A stretch of DNA of 32,748 nucleotides from Actinomycetes bacterium (GCA_021803215.1 JAJZLV010000075.1:1-32748), one strand, 5' to 3'. Positions 1-8,109 are shown, counted from the stretch's first letter. The notes: a model not told the origin generated them from the letters alone. Translations and numbers: made by a program.

Positions 1-663
1 TACGCCTGTCTCGCCTCGCGCCACGCCGCGCCGGCCCGCCGGGCGAAGGTAGTGGCCGACCTGCTGGCAGAGGGGCCGCGACTCCTCTCTTTGGACAGGC
101 GAGATCGAGGCGACTTCCTTCGCCACTTCTACCGGCGCTATGAGGGTGCCCCGGTGGAGCGGCTCCGGCGGGATGCCCTAGAGCTGTGGAGCGACCTGCT
201 CATGCTGCGTGCTTTCCCGGACGGCCTCGCTCGTGTCCGCCGGCACCGGGCGCTCGGACACCACACGGTTCTCATCACCGGCGCCCTCGAGTTCGTCGTC
301 AGGCCGCACCGCCCGTTGTTCAGCGAGATCGTGGCCGCCCATCTCGGTGAACGAGCGGGCCTCTTCACCGGCGAGATGACATCGGCTCCTCCGACCGGGG
401 AGGCGAGAGCGCTTTTGCTGGAGGACTTCGCCGAGCGCTACGGCCTCGAGAGAGGTGCCGTGGTGGCCTATGCCGACTCGACGAGCGACCTCCCGATGCT
501 TGAAGCAGCCGGCCTGCCGGTCGCCGTCAACCCCGAGGCCAAGCTGGCTGCCATAGCCCGCCGCCGTGGCTGGCCCGTCGAGCAGTGGAGCAAGACGAGA
601 GGGTCCGACCGGCACCCTCTCCCCGTCTCGAGCCTGCGGCTCGGCACGAGGACCGCTCGGTGA
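1..663 (+). CDS. HAD-IB family phosphatase (5' end outside window)
   Basis: The reading frame is open from base 1, so the N-terminus, including the catalytic DxDxT motif I, lies upstream; the GTG at 52 is internal. Visible HAD features are the motif II Thr in VLITGAL, the cap region, and motif IV in ADSTSDLPML followed by the usual AVNP segment. This places it in the SerB-like HAD-IB group, cytosolic phosphomonoesterases often tied to lipid head-group chemistry in actinobacteria. The motif III Lys position appears to be Arg (TGEARALLLEDF), which could lower activity. Its TGA stop overlaps the GTG start of the dehydrogenase (GTGA), so it is translationally coupled to a dehydrogenase / LarA-like / PlsC cluster. 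It may also be the C-terminal half of a larger fusion such as a reductase-HAD protein. The substrate is unknown. Confidence 0.85.
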   Translation, partial: YACLASRHAAPARRAKVVADLLAEGPRLLSLDRRDRGDFLRHFYRRYEGAPVERLRRDALELWSDLLMLRAFPDGLARVRRHRALGHHTVLITGALEFVVRPHRPLFSEIVAAHLGERAGLFTGEMTSAPPTGEARALLLEDFAERYGLERGAVVAYADSTSDLPMLEAAGLPVAVNPEAKLAAIARRRGWPVEQWSKTRGSDRHPLPVSSLRLGTRTAR

Positions 664-1895
664 AGGCCCTGGTCTTCGAACGCCAGCTGGCCCGCTTCGC
701 CGCCTCTCGCCTGGTGTCCGATCTCTCAGGCTCCGGTCGTGGCGTCGGCGTCGGGCCGCTCGAGCTGCTCGAAGTAGAGCCGCCCGAGCTCCCCGGTCCA
801 GGCTGGGTGCGCCTCGAGCCTCGCCTCGCCGGCATCTGCGGCTCGGACATCGCCACCTTGGACGGCCGCAGCTCGCGCTACTTCGAGGACGTCGTCTCGC
901 TTCCCTTCGTGCCGGGCCACGAGATCGTCGCCGACGTGAGGGGCGGCCCCAAGGACGGCGAGCGGGTGGTGCTCGAGCCGGTCCTCTCCTGCACGGTGCG
1001 GGGCTTCGAGCCTCCTTGTGACCCCTGTCGGCGAGGAGAGCGAGGACGCTGCGAGCGGATCTCTTTCGGGGCCCTCGCTCCCGGCCTCCAGACTGGCTAC
1101 TGCGCCGACACCGGCGGCGGTTGGTCGGGAGGCTTGGTCGCCCATGAGAGCCAGCTGCTCGCCATCCCCGAGGAGATGAGCGACGAGGCCGCTGTCATGA
1201 TCGAGCCCACGGCCTGCGCCATCCACGCCGCCCTCCGGTCCGAACGAGCCCAGGCGGGGCGGGTTCTCGTCCTCGGTGCCGGCACACTTGGGCTGCTCAC
1301 CATCGCCGCCCTCCGTTCGGCCGTGTCGCCCTCGCTCCTCGTGGCGGTGGCCAAGCACCCCGAGCAGCGGAGGTGGGCAAAGCGCCTCGGCGCCGACTAC
1401 GTGGTCGCCCCGGCCGAGGCGGTTCGAGCCACCCGCCGCCTCACGGGTTCGCTCGCCTTGCCAGTCGACGGCAGCGTGATCGCGCGGGTGACGGGCGGGC
1501 TCGACGTCGTCTACGACTGCGTCGGTAGCCACTCCTCCTTGGCGAGCGCCCTTTCTGTCGTGCGGCCCGGCGGCGAGATAGTGCTTGTCGGGATGCCCGG
1601 GCCGGTGAAGGTGGACCTCGCCCCCCTCTGGCAGCGCGAGATAGCGCTGCGGGGCGCGTATGCCTACGGGACAGAGCAGACCGCCACCGGCCCGCGACGG
1701 ACCTTCGAGCTGGCTGCAGAGCTGGTGGCCACCGCCGGACTCGAAGAGCTGGTCTCCTCGACCTACCCGCTCGAGCGCTACGAGGAGGCGATCGCCCACG
1801 CCGCCGCTGCCGGACGGCGGGGCGCCGTGAAGGTCGTGTTCGATCTCCGCCGGCGGGGCGACCGCCGGCTCGGAGGAGAGAAGGAGAACAGGTGA
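660..1895 (+). CDS. Zinc-type MDR alcohol/polyol dehydrogenase
   Basis: A 411-aa medium-chain dehydrogenase. I chose the GTG at 660 over the ATG at 585 because it gives the usual MKALVF N-terminus and a GTGA overlap with the HAD stop. Catalytic zinc ligands are Cys60 (GICGSD), His87 (PGHE) and probably Glu182 (IEPTACAIHA); the Rossmann motif GAGTLG is at 206-211. The structural-zinc cysteines are spaced C111-x8-C120-x2-C123-x7-C131, unlike the compact family pattern CxxCxxCx7C. It should oxidise or reduce an alcohol or polyol with NAD(P). The family includes sorbitol, threonine and glucose dehydrogenases, and the substrate here cannot be read from sequence. It lies between HAD and LarA-like genes and overlaps both by 4 nt, so it probably works on the same metabolite. 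An SD-rich purine stretch near 1872-1886 precedes the next gene. Confidence 0.88.
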   Translation: MKALVFERQLARFAASRLVSDLSGSGRGVGVGPLELLEVEPPELPGPGWVRLEPRLAGICGSDIATLDGRSSRYFEDVVSLPFVPGHEIVADVRGGPKDGERVVLEPVLSCTVRGFEPPCDPCRRGERGRCERISFGALAPGLQTGYCADTGGGWSGGLVAHESQLLAIPEEMSDEAAVMIEPTACAIHAALRSERAQAGRVLVLGAGTLGLLTIAALRSAVSPSLLVAVAKHPEQRRWAKRLGADYVVAPAEAVRATRRLTGSLALPVDGSVIARVTGGLDVVYDCVGSHSSLASALSVVRPGGEIVLVGMPGPVKVDLAPLWQREIALRGAYAYGTEQTATGPRRTFELAAELVATAGLEELVSSTYPLERYEEAIAHAAAAGRRGAVKVVFDLRRRGDRRLGGEKENR

Positions 1896-3481
1896 GCCCT
1901 CGCCCCGGAGTCGTGCTCGAAGTCGACCGCTCCACCCCGCCGACTCTGTTCTGGCACGGGGAGGGCTTCCGCCTCGAGAAGCTCCCGGTCGGGAGCCGCA
2001 TCGTCTATGCCCCCGAGCCGGTCTCGCCCCTCGCGAACCCCGACAGCGCCATCAGGCAGGCTCTCGAGAACCCTCTCGGCGACAGCGCGCCCCTCTCCTC
2101 GCTGCTACGCCCGGAGATGAAGCTCACGATCGCCTTCGACGACGTCTCCCTCCCACTTCCCCCCATGCGGGCACCCGACGTCCGCCAGCGGGTCATCGAG
2201 GCCGTCCTGCAGATGGCGGCCGAAAAGGGCGTGGACGACGTCCAGCTCATCGCGGCTCTCGCCCTCCACCGGCGCATGACCGACGACGAGCTGCGCCATA
2301 TTCTCGGAGAGCGGGTCTTCAATGCCTTCGCCCCCTACGGGCTGCTGCGCCAGCACGACGCCGAGGACCCCTCGAACCTCGTCCACCTCGGGTTCACCGA
2401 CGAGGGCGAGGATGTCGAGATCAACAAGCGGGCAGCCGAGTCGGACCTCCTCATCTACGTCAACATCAACCTCGTCGCGATGGACGGCGGCCACAAATCG
2501 GTCGCCACCGGCCTCAGCTCCTACAAGAGCCTCAAGCACCACCACAACGTGCGCACGATGCAACACAGCCGCTCGTTCATGGACATGCACCACTCCGAGC
2601 TGCACACCTCGAACTGGCGGATGGGGAAGGTCATAGCCGATGCCGGCGTGAAGGTCTTCCAAATCGAGACGACCCTGAACACCGACACCTTCCCAGAGCA
2701 GTTCCGCTTCCTGCAGCGCCGGGAGTGGGAGTGGGCTCTAGCCGACCGGGCCGGCTTCTTCGCCTCCTCTCGGGCGCTCGAGCGCACCCCACCGGGACTC
2801 GCCCGCAAGATCTTCCACTCGATAAAGGCACCGCACTGCCTCGCCTCGGTGCAGGCAGGCGAGGTCGGCCCGGTGCACGCCCGCACCCTCGAGCACGTCC
2901 ACCGTCAGCAGCTGGTAACTGTCGAGGGTCAAAGCGACATCTTGACGATGGGACTTCCGTTCATCTCGCCCTACAACGTCAACTCGATCATGAACCCGAT
3001 CCTCGTCGCCTGTCTCGGCCTCGGGTACTTCTTCAACCTCTACCGGGGAAGGCCCCTCGTGCGCGAGGGCGGCGTCGTGATCATGTCGCATCCCACGCCG
3101 TGGGCCTTCAACCCGGTGCACCACCCGAGCTACATCGACTTCTTCGAGCAGGTGCTGGCCGAGACGACTGACATGTTCGAGATCGAGTCCAAGTACGAGA
3201 CGACCTTCGCCACCGATCCGTGGTACATCCACCTCTACCGCACCGGTCACGCCTACCACGGAGTGCACCCTTTCTACATGTGGTACTGGTGCGCCCACGC
3301 TTTGAGCCACCTCTCCCGGGTGATAGTGGTGGGCGGCGAGCGGGCGGCCGTCCGCCGTCTCGGCTTCTCGCCCGCGAGCACTTTCTCCGACGCCCTCGAG
3401 ATGGCAGAGGACGCAGTCGGTCGGAACCCCTCCATCACCCACATCCATACGCCGCCTTTGCTGATAGCGGACGTCCAGTGA
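1892..3481 (+). CDS. LarA-like (DUF2088) lactate-racemase-family protein
   Basis: A 529-aa protein; the GTG start overlaps the upstream TGA. The N-terminal part matches LarA: AFDDVSLPLPPM (81-92) resembles the LarA DxTRPxP loop, and ALHRRMTDDEL (124-134) matches the LarA LHRxMT motif with His126 at the catalytic His108 position. Further on are GGHKS (199-203), YKSL (211-214) and HHH (216-218), where LarA has its pincer-binding His/Lys residues; I cannot align these exactly. REGGVVI (391-397) resembles the start of the LarA C-terminal domain. At 529 aa it exceeds classical LarA (about 420 aa), mostly through a longer C-terminal half rich in His, Trp and Tyr. Known LarA enzymes use a nickel-pincer cofactor to racemise or epimerise 2-hydroxy acids by hydride transfer. 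No larB, larC or larE is in the window. The neighbours suggest a hydroxyacid or polyol step linked to lipid assembly. Confidence 0.8.
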   Translation: MSPRPGVVLEVDRSTPPTLFWHGEGFRLEKLPVGSRIVYAPEPVSPLANPDSAIRQALENPLGDSAPLSSLLRPEMKLTIAFDDVSLPLPPMRAPDVRQRVIEAVLQMAAEKGVDDVQLIAALALHRRMTDDELRHILGERVFNAFAPYGLLRQHDAEDPSNLVHLGFTDEGEDVEINKRAAESDLLIYVNINLVAMDGGHKSVATGLSSYKSLKHHHNVRTMQHSRSFMDMHHSELHTSNWRMGKVIADAGVKVFQIETTLNTDTFPEQFRFLQRREWEWALADRAGFFASSRALERTPPGLARKIFHSIKAPHCLASVQAGEVGPVHARTLEHVHRQQLVTVEGQSDILTMGLPFISPYNVNSIMNPILVACLGLGYFFNLYRGRPLVREGGVVIMSHPTPWAFNPVHHPSYIDFFEQVLAETTDMFEIESKYETTFATDPWYIHLYRTGHAYHGVHPFYMWYWCAHALSHLSRVIVVGGERAAVRRLGFSPASTFSDALEMAEDAVGRNPSITHIHTPPLLIADVQ

Positions 3482-4419
3482 GCAGGTCGGCCGCCAGGGA
3501 GCTCGCCTTGTTCCTGCTGCGCGCCCCGACCCGGCCGGCCGGGGTCGAGGCGCCGAGGCTCAAGAGCCGGACGGGCGTCGAGTACCCGACCGAGTGGGCG
3601 CGCCGCTATGCGGTTCGTCTGGCGCGGGCCATGGTGCTCGACGATGTCACGCTTCCCCTCGTGACGGCGGCGGCCCGACCGGCGTTCTATGGACGAGACG
3701 CCCTCGAGCGCCTCGAGGGCCCGGTCATCGTCGCCGCCAACCACGCCAGCCACCTCGACACCGCCATCCTGCTCGCCTCCCTTCCGCCCAAGCGCCGGCA
3801 CCACACCGTCGTGGCCGCGGCAGCCGACTACTTCTTCGACCGGCACTGGAAGGCGGCCCTCAGCGCCTTCAGCCTCGGAGCGATCCCGATGGAACGGGTG
3901 AAAGTGAACCGTCGCTCGGCCGACGCGGCCGCCGCGCTCATCGAAGAGGGCTGGTCGCTCATAATCTTTCCCGAGGGCGGCCGCTCGCCACATGGCTGGG
4001 GGCAGGAATTCAAAGGCGGTGCCGCCTACCTCGCCAAGCGCTGCCAGGTTCCGGTGGCGCCGGTTCACCTCCGCGGCACGCGAGCCATCCTCCCAAAGGT
4101 GCCAGAGCCCGCCCGGAGCCGCTTCCGGCCGGGAAAGACCGCCGTCAGGTTCGGAGAGCTCCTCTGGCCGAGCGAAGAGGAGGACGCCAGGAGGTTCGCC
4201 GCCCGGATCGAGGCCGCCGTCGCCCTCCTCGCCGACGAGGCCGAGGGCGACTGGTGGACCGCCCGGTTGAGAGCCGGTCGCGCGGAGACACCCTCTCTTC
4301 GCGGCCCGGCGGTCTCTCCCTGGCGGCGCGCCTGGTCTCTCCCGGCTTCGGCCGATCCCTCTCGCCGGCCCTCAGGGCGCCCCGAGGGCAGTGCCGCCAC
4401 CGCCTGGGACGAAGGCTAG
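3478..4419 (+). CDS. PlsC-type 1-acyl-glycerol-phosphate acyltransferase
   Basis: A 313-aa protein; GTG at 3478 overlaps the LarA-like stop (GTGA), although the frame is open further upstream. The acyltransferase signature is NHASHLD (H89-x4-D94) followed by FPEGGRS (164-170) and the PVAPVHLRGT segment typical of PlsC. The family moves an acyl chain from acyl-CoA or acyl-ACP to a glycerol-phosphate-like hydroxyl at the inner membrane. The N-terminal 65 residues are not obviously signal-like. The C-terminal 60 residues are Arg/Ser/Pro-rich and probably disordered. It closes the four-gene coupled cluster, which hints that the cluster's product is acylated. The stop overlaps the convergent GntR stop over a palindromic CTAG. 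Confidence 0.88.
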   Translation: MSRSAARELALFLLRAPTRPAGVEAPRLKSRTGVEYPTEWARRYAVRLARAMVLDDVTLPLVTAAARPAFYGRDALERLEGPVIVAANHASHLDTAILLASLPPKRRHHTVVAAAADYFFDRHWKAALSAFSLGAIPMERVKVNRRSADAAAALIEEGWSLIIFPEGGRSPHGWGQEFKGGAAYLAKRCQVPVAPVHLRGTRAILPKVPEPARSRFRPGKTAVRFGELLWPSEEEDARRFAARIEAAVALLADEAEGDWWTARLRAGRAETPSLRGPAVSPWRRAWSLPASADPSRRPSGRPEGSAATAWDEG

Positions 4420-5165
4420 GAGGGTCGCGGGATGCTCCCCCAGCGGGCCTGGAGCACGTAGGCTGAGCCTCTCACCCGCGAGATCCGCCACTCGACAGGG
4501 CGGGTGCCGGCGTAGCTGACGAGCTCGATCTGGAACAGCCCCTCCTCCGGCCCGAGGGAGAGAAGGCTCGCCTCCTCCTCGCGCGGGCGAACCGCCCGCA
4601 CCTCCTCCTCGGCCCCAGTCACCTGGATCTGGCAACGCTCCTCCAAAGCGCCGTAGATCGAGCCCTGTTCGAGCTCGCTCGAGAGGTAGCTCTTCCTCTC
4701 CCGCTCCGAGAGGGAGAGAGCCGAGCGGTCGATTGCGACCCGAAGGCCGTCGGCACTCCGCAGCCGCTCCACCCAGACCACCAGGTTGGCGGGGTCGAGT
4801 CCGAGGCGGCGAGCCGCCCGCTCGTCGGCTCTGGCCTCGATCAGGCGCAGCACCTTGGTCTCCTCGTTCAGCCCGGCGGCCCGGAGCGTCCCCGAGAGCC
4901 CGGGAGCTCCGATGAGGCCCTGCTCCAGCTGGCGGTGGACGACGAAGGTGCCGCTCCCTCTCCTCGCCCGGAGGAGGCCCTCTTCTCTGAGGTGCCTGAT
5001 CGCCTCTCGCACCGTCGCCCGGCTCACCGAGAACTCCTCGCACAGTTCCATCTCGGTCGGGAGGCGCTCGCGGTACTCGCCCGACAAGAGCCGGTCTCGC
5101 AGCACGCCCAGCAGCTGAGACCACAAGGGCTCTGGCAAAGCGCCGTCAAGTAGCTGAGCGGCCAC
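4416..5165 (-). CDS. GntR/HutC-family transcriptional regulator (UTRA domain)
   Basis: A 249-aa regulator. The N-terminal winged helix (about residues 15-80) shows the GntR signature LPTEMELCEEFSVSRATVRE, then REEGLLRARRGSGTFV. The C-terminal two-thirds fits the UTRA/HutC effector domain, which binds small carboxylates or sugar phosphates. The GTG start is supported by a TANNNT hexamer (TAGGTT) exactly 6 nt upstream, consistent with a leaderless transcript. It converges on the PlsC gene with a 4-nt stop overlap and diverges from the XRE gene. A plausible target is the neighbouring HAD/MDR/LarA/PlsC cluster, but that is inference, since the promoter of the cluster lies outside the window. Confidence 0.9.
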   Translation of the reverse strand: MAAQLLDGALPEPLWSQLLGVLRDRLLSGEYRERLPTEMELCEEFSVSRATVREAIRHLREEGLLRARRGSGTFVVHRQLEQGLIGAPGLSGTLRAAGLNEETKVLRLIEARADERAARRLGLDPANLVVWVERLRSADGLRVAIDRSALSLSERERKSYLSSELEQGSIYGALEERCQIQVTGAEEEVRAVRPREEEASLLSLGPEEGLFQIELVSYAGTRPVEWRISRVRGSAYVLQARWGSIPRPS

Positions 5166-5171
5166 GGACTC

Positions 5172-5177
5172 AACCTA
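5172..5177 (-). promoter_or_regulatory. -10 hexamer of leaderless gntR promoter
   Basis: TAGGTT on the minus strand, followed by 6 nt and then the GTG start. This is the TANNNT-N6/7-start arrangement of actinobacterial leaderless promoters. A TTGCCC about 19 nt upstream could serve as a weak -35. Confidence 0.5.
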
Positions 5178-5262
5178 GCCTTTACCCATCTGAGCTGGGC
5201 AAACTCGACAGCTACCTATCAGTCTGTAGACTGTTGCGTAGCGTCTCCAGCAGCTTTGGCAA

Positions 5263-5493
5263 GTGCCCGAAGGAGAGCTGCAGCGCATCGTCGGGGACAA
5301 CCTGCGCCGCCGCAGGCTAGAAAAGGGGCTCTCCCAGGAGGCCTTTGCCGAGCTGCTCGGCTGGCACCGCACCTACATCGGCGGCCTCGAGCGGGGCGAG
5401 CGCAACCTCTCCCTCCGGGCGCTCGAGAGAATTGCCGGGCGCCTCGGCGTCGCCCCCTACGAGCTCCTCGAGCCCTCGGACCCGCCCCGGTAG
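5263..5493 (+). CDS. Small XRE-family helix-turn-helix regulator
   Basis: A 76-aa single-domain HTH_3 (Cro/C1-type) protein. Residues 9-65 hold the whole fold: GDNLRRRRLEKGLSQEAFAE, then WHRTYIGGLERGERNLSL and LERIAGRLGV. The recognition-helix region HRTYIGGLERGERN resembles that of restriction-modification controller (C) proteins, but no restriction or methylase gene is nearby. The start is GTG. It diverges from gntR across a 97-bp spacer, and its last 37 bp overlap the convergent DMT transporter gene. Regulatory targets are unknown; self-regulation is common in this family. Confidence 0.85.
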   Translation: MPEGELQRIVGDNLRRRRLEKGLSQEAFAELLGWHRTYIGGLERGERNLSLRALERIAGRLGVAPYELLEPSDPPR

Positions 5494-6368
5494 GATCGCC
5501 GGCGGGACGGGGCGAGCTCCACCAGGTACATGGCGGTGAGCACCATGGCCCCGCCGACCAGCACCCGCCAGGAAAGCTCTTCTCCGGCCAGGGCAGCAAA
5601 AAGTCCGGCAAAAACGGGCTCCATCGTGAGCACGATCGCGACCCGGGTGGGAGCCATGCGGCTTTGGGCCCAGGTCTGGATCAAAAAGGCCAGCGCCGTC
5701 GCCAGAACCGCCGTCGCGCCGACGGCCGCCCAGAGACCTAGGTCCGGCGGAGGCGAAAGTCCCCCGCTCACCCCTGCGACGGCAATGCAGCAGGCGGCCG
5801 CCGCCGCCAGCTGGACGGTCGACAAGGCGAACGGGTCGTGGGCAGCGGCCCACTCCCCGAGGGCGACGATCTGGAGGGCGAAGCAGAGAGCACAGACGAG
5901 CGTCAGCCATTCGCCGAGCCCGAAGCCGAGGCGGTTGAGAGAGATCACGGCCAGTCCGGCGCCGGCCAGAGCCGTGGCGGTCCAGGCCGGGAGCGAGATC
6001 CGCCGCCTCAGCAGAGACCCGACGAGAAGCGGCGTCAGCACCACATACATCCCGGTGAGAAAGCCGGAGACGGCCGCCGAGGTGTGTTCGAGGCCGAAGG
6101 TCTGGGCGATGTAGCCGGCCCCGAGGAGAAGGCCGGCGACCCCTCCCTGCCAGGCTCCCCGTCGCGAGATCCTGCTCAAGGCGCTCGGTCGGACGGCGAT
6201 CATCGCCAAGGTGGCGATGCCAAAGCGCCAGGCGAGGAAGTCCATCACCGCCATGTACGAGACGGCCGCCTTCACGATGACGAAGGTCGACCCCCAGACA
6301 ACCGTCACCGCCAGGAGCAGCGCGATCGGGACGGCTTGGGAGCCACCTTGTTTCCCCGGAGCAGGCAC
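5457..6368 (-). CDS. DMT-superfamily (EamA) membrane transporter
   Basis: A 303-aa integral membrane protein with two tandem EamA repeats and about ten hydrophobic helices, beginning with AVPIALLLAVTVVWGSTFVIVK. The WGSTF motif in helix 1 and GAGYIAQTFGLEHTSAAVSGFL are typical of YedA/RhaT-like exporters, and the second repeat carries the conserved MEPVFAGLFA. The family exports or imports amino acids and other small metabolites; the substrate is unknown. The GTG start at 6368 has a purine-rich SD (GAGGAAGGA) about 10 nt upstream. The 3' end overlaps the XRE gene by 37 bp. The C-terminal tail is Arg/Ser-rich and cytosolic. Confidence 0.92.
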   Translation of the reverse strand: MPAPGKQGGSQAVPIALLLAVTVVWGSTFVIVKAAVSYMAVMDFLAWRFGIATLAMIAVRPSALSRISRRGAWQGGVAGLLLGAGYIAQTFGLEHTSAAVSGFLTGMYVVLTPLLVGSLLRRRISLPAWTATALAGAGLAVISLNRLGFGLGEWLTLVCALCFALQIVALGEWAAAHDPFALSTVQLAAAAACCIAVAGVSGGLSPPPDLGLWAAVGATAVLATALAFLIQTWAQSRMAPTRVAIVLTMEPVFAGLFAALAGEELSWRVLVGGAMVLTAMYLVELAPSRRRSYRGGSEGSRSS

Positions 6369-6455
6369 GGCCCAACATCCTTCCTCAACTGCCGAGGACG
6401 CCAGGAAGCTCGCCGGAAGAGGCGGCCGGCCGCATCATGGAGCTAGACACTTGCA

Positions 6456-7229
6456 ATGAGCGATCTCTTCTCGGTCGAAGGAAAGACGGCCCTCGTGACG
6501 GGCGGGTCGCGCGGCATCGGGCAGATGATCGCCGCCGGCTTCGCCACGGCCGGAGCGAGGGTCTACATCTCGTCTCGCAAGGCGCAGGTCTGCGAGCAGG
6601 TGGCGGCCGAGCTCCGAGCGGCAGGTGGCACCTGCTACGCCATCCCGGCCGACCTCTCGAGCGAGCAGGCGTGCCGCCACCTGGCGAGCGCCGTCGGCGA
6701 GGCGACGGGCGGGCGCCTCGACATTCTCGTCAACAACGCCGGAGCCACCTGGGGAGCCCCGTTGGCAGAGCACGACGAGGCCAGCTTCGAGCGGGTGCTG
6801 GCACTCAACGTGAAGGCGGTCTTCCACCTCACCAAGTTCGCCCTGCCTCTCTTGCAGGCGGCCGGCAGCGCGGCCGAGCCAAGCCGGGTGCTCAACATCG
6901 GATCCATCGACGGACTCGGGGTCCCGAGCCTCGAGACCTACTCCTACTCAGCCTCTAAGGCGGCCGTCCACCACCTCACCCGCCACCTGGCAAAGGTGCT
7001 CGCCCCGTCGGTTACCGTGAACGCCATCGCCCCTGGGCCCTTCGAGTCGAAGATGATGGCCGTCACGCTCGCCGCCTTCGGGGAGCAGATCGCAGCCTCG
7101 GCCCCTTTGCAGAGGATCGGTCGCCCCGAGGACATGGCCGGGACCGCCATCTTCCTCTCCTCCCGGGCCGCCTCCTATATCACCGGAGCGGTCATCCCGG
7201 TCGACGGCGGCATGGCCACCTGCCGTTAG
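6456..7229 (+). CDS. RhlG-like SDR oxidoreductase (3-oxoacyl-ACP reductase family)
   Basis: A 257-aa classical short-chain dehydrogenase. It has the NADP-binding GGSRGIG (16-22), NNAG (93-96), Asn118, Ser150 and the catalytic pair Tyr164/Lys168 (YSASK). From memory, several stretches resemble Pseudomonas RhlG more than housekeeping FabG: GGSRGIGQMIA, IPADLSSE, RLDILVNNAGATWGAPL and GAVIPVDGGM. RhlG-type enzymes reduce 3-oxoacyl intermediates with NADPH; the physiological substrate here is open. The ATG start lacks a clear SD. It lies 22 bp upstream of the DNA glycosylase and diverges from the DMT exporter across an 87-bp spacer in which I see no clear promoter. Confidence 0.92.
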   Translation: MSDLFSVEGKTALVTGGSRGIGQMIAAGFATAGARVYISSRKAQVCEQVAAELRAAGGTCYAIPADLSSEQACRHLASAVGEATGGRLDILVNNAGATWGAPLAEHDEASFERVLALNVKAVFHLTKFALPLLQAAGSAAEPSRVLNIGSIDGLGVPSLETYSYSASKAAVHHLTRHLAKVLAPSVTVNAIAPGPFESKMMAVTLAAFGEQIAASAPLQRIGRPEDMAGTAIFLSSRAASYITGAVIPVDGGMATCR

Positions 7230-7239
7230 GGCGCCTCGG

Positions 7240-7245
7240 TAGCGT
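7240..7245 (+). promoter_or_regulatory. -10 hexamer of leaderless glycosylase promoter
   Basis: TAGCGT, then 6 nt, then the GTG start of the Fpg/Nei gene. It begins 11 nt after the SDR stop, so the glycosylase probably has its own promoter in addition to any read-through. Confidence 0.5.
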
Positions 7246-7251
7246 GGCAGC

Positions 7252-8109
7252 GTGCCCGAGCTGCCGGAGCTGGAGGTCCTCTGCCGGCGCCTTGACGAGC
7301 GTCTGGCAGGGCAGCGCTTCGCCTCGCTCGACCTGGCCTCGATCGCGGCGCTAAAGACGTTCGATCCGCCTCTCGCCGCTCTTTTGCACCGAGAGATCAC
7401 GGGTGCGAGGAGACGGGGCAAGTTCATCTGCCTCGGGATCGAGGATGACCATCTCGTGTTCAACCTGGCCCGCTCAGGATGGATCCGCTGGCGTGCGAAG
7501 GAGCCGGCCCATGCCCGGCCCGGGCGGGGACCGTTGGCGCTCCGAGCGCGCCTCTGGGCCTCGGGCGGATTCGACGTGACCGAGCTGTCGAGCGAGAAAC
7601 GGCTCGCCATCTGGTCGGTGCGCGAGCTGTCGTCCATCGAGCCCCTCGCCCGTCTCGGGCCCGAGCCCCTGGACGACGGGTTCAGCCTCGATGCTTTCTC
7701 TTTCCTTTTGAGGGCCGAGAAAGGAGACGTGAAACATGCCCTCTCGCGCCAGTCCCTCATCGCCGGCGTCGGCAACGCCTACTCCGACGAGGCTCTCCAT
7801 GCCGCCCGACTCTCGCCATTCAAGCAGGCGGCCAAGCTAAAAGAGGCCGAGGTGGCTTCGCTGTACGACTCGTTGCGCTCCGTGCTCAAGAAGGCCATCG
7901 CCCGGGCCGAGAGCCTCGACATCGACGAGCTGAAGGACGAGAAGCGCTCTCACATGGCGGTCCACGGCCGGACCGGAGAGTCCTGCCGGGTCTGTGGCGA
8001 CACGATCGCCGAGGTCTGCTTCGCCAACCGCTCCCTCCAGTACTGCCCGACCTGCCAGACGGGTGGGAGAAAGCTCGCCGACCGCCGCCTCTCCCGCCTC
8101 CTCAGGTAG
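7252..8109 (+). CDS. Fpg/Nei-family DNA glycosylase (MutM-like)
   Basis: A 285-aa base-excision repair enzyme. After removal of Met, Pro2 is the Schiff-base nucleophile and Glu3 the acid (MPELPELE); Lys57 (GKFI) is the conserved beta-hairpin lysine. The helix-two-turn-helix motif is SLIAGVGNAYSDEAL. The C-terminal zinc finger is C245-x2-C248-x16-C265-x2-C268 and ends with the usual YCPTCQ. Such enzymes excise oxidised purines or pyrimidines and nick the strand at the lesion. Actinobacteria often hold several paralogues, so 8-oxoG specificity (MutM) versus Nei-like specificity cannot be fixed by eye. The GTG start is supported by a TANNNT at -7. It converges on the AsnB-CofE gene across 107 bp containing a strong GC hairpin. 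Confidence 0.92.
   Translation: MPELPELEVLCRRLDERLAGQRFASLDLASIAALKTFDPPLAALLHREITGARRRGKFICLGIEDDHLVFNLARSGWIRWRAKEPAHARPGRGPLALRARLWASGGFDVTELSSEKRLAIWSVRELSSIEPLARLGPEPLDDGFSLDAFSFLLRAEKGDVKHALSRQSLIAGVGNAYSDEALHAARLSPFKQAAKLKEAEVASLYDSLRSVLKKAIARAESLDIDELKDEKRSHMAVHGRTGESCRVCGDTIAEVCFANRSLQYCPTCQTGGRKLADRRLSRLLR

Noticed and set aside
3220-3477. Upstream extension of the PlsC gene
   Set aside because: It lies within the LarA-like gene; GTG 3478 gives the same GTGA overlap seen at the other cluster junctions.
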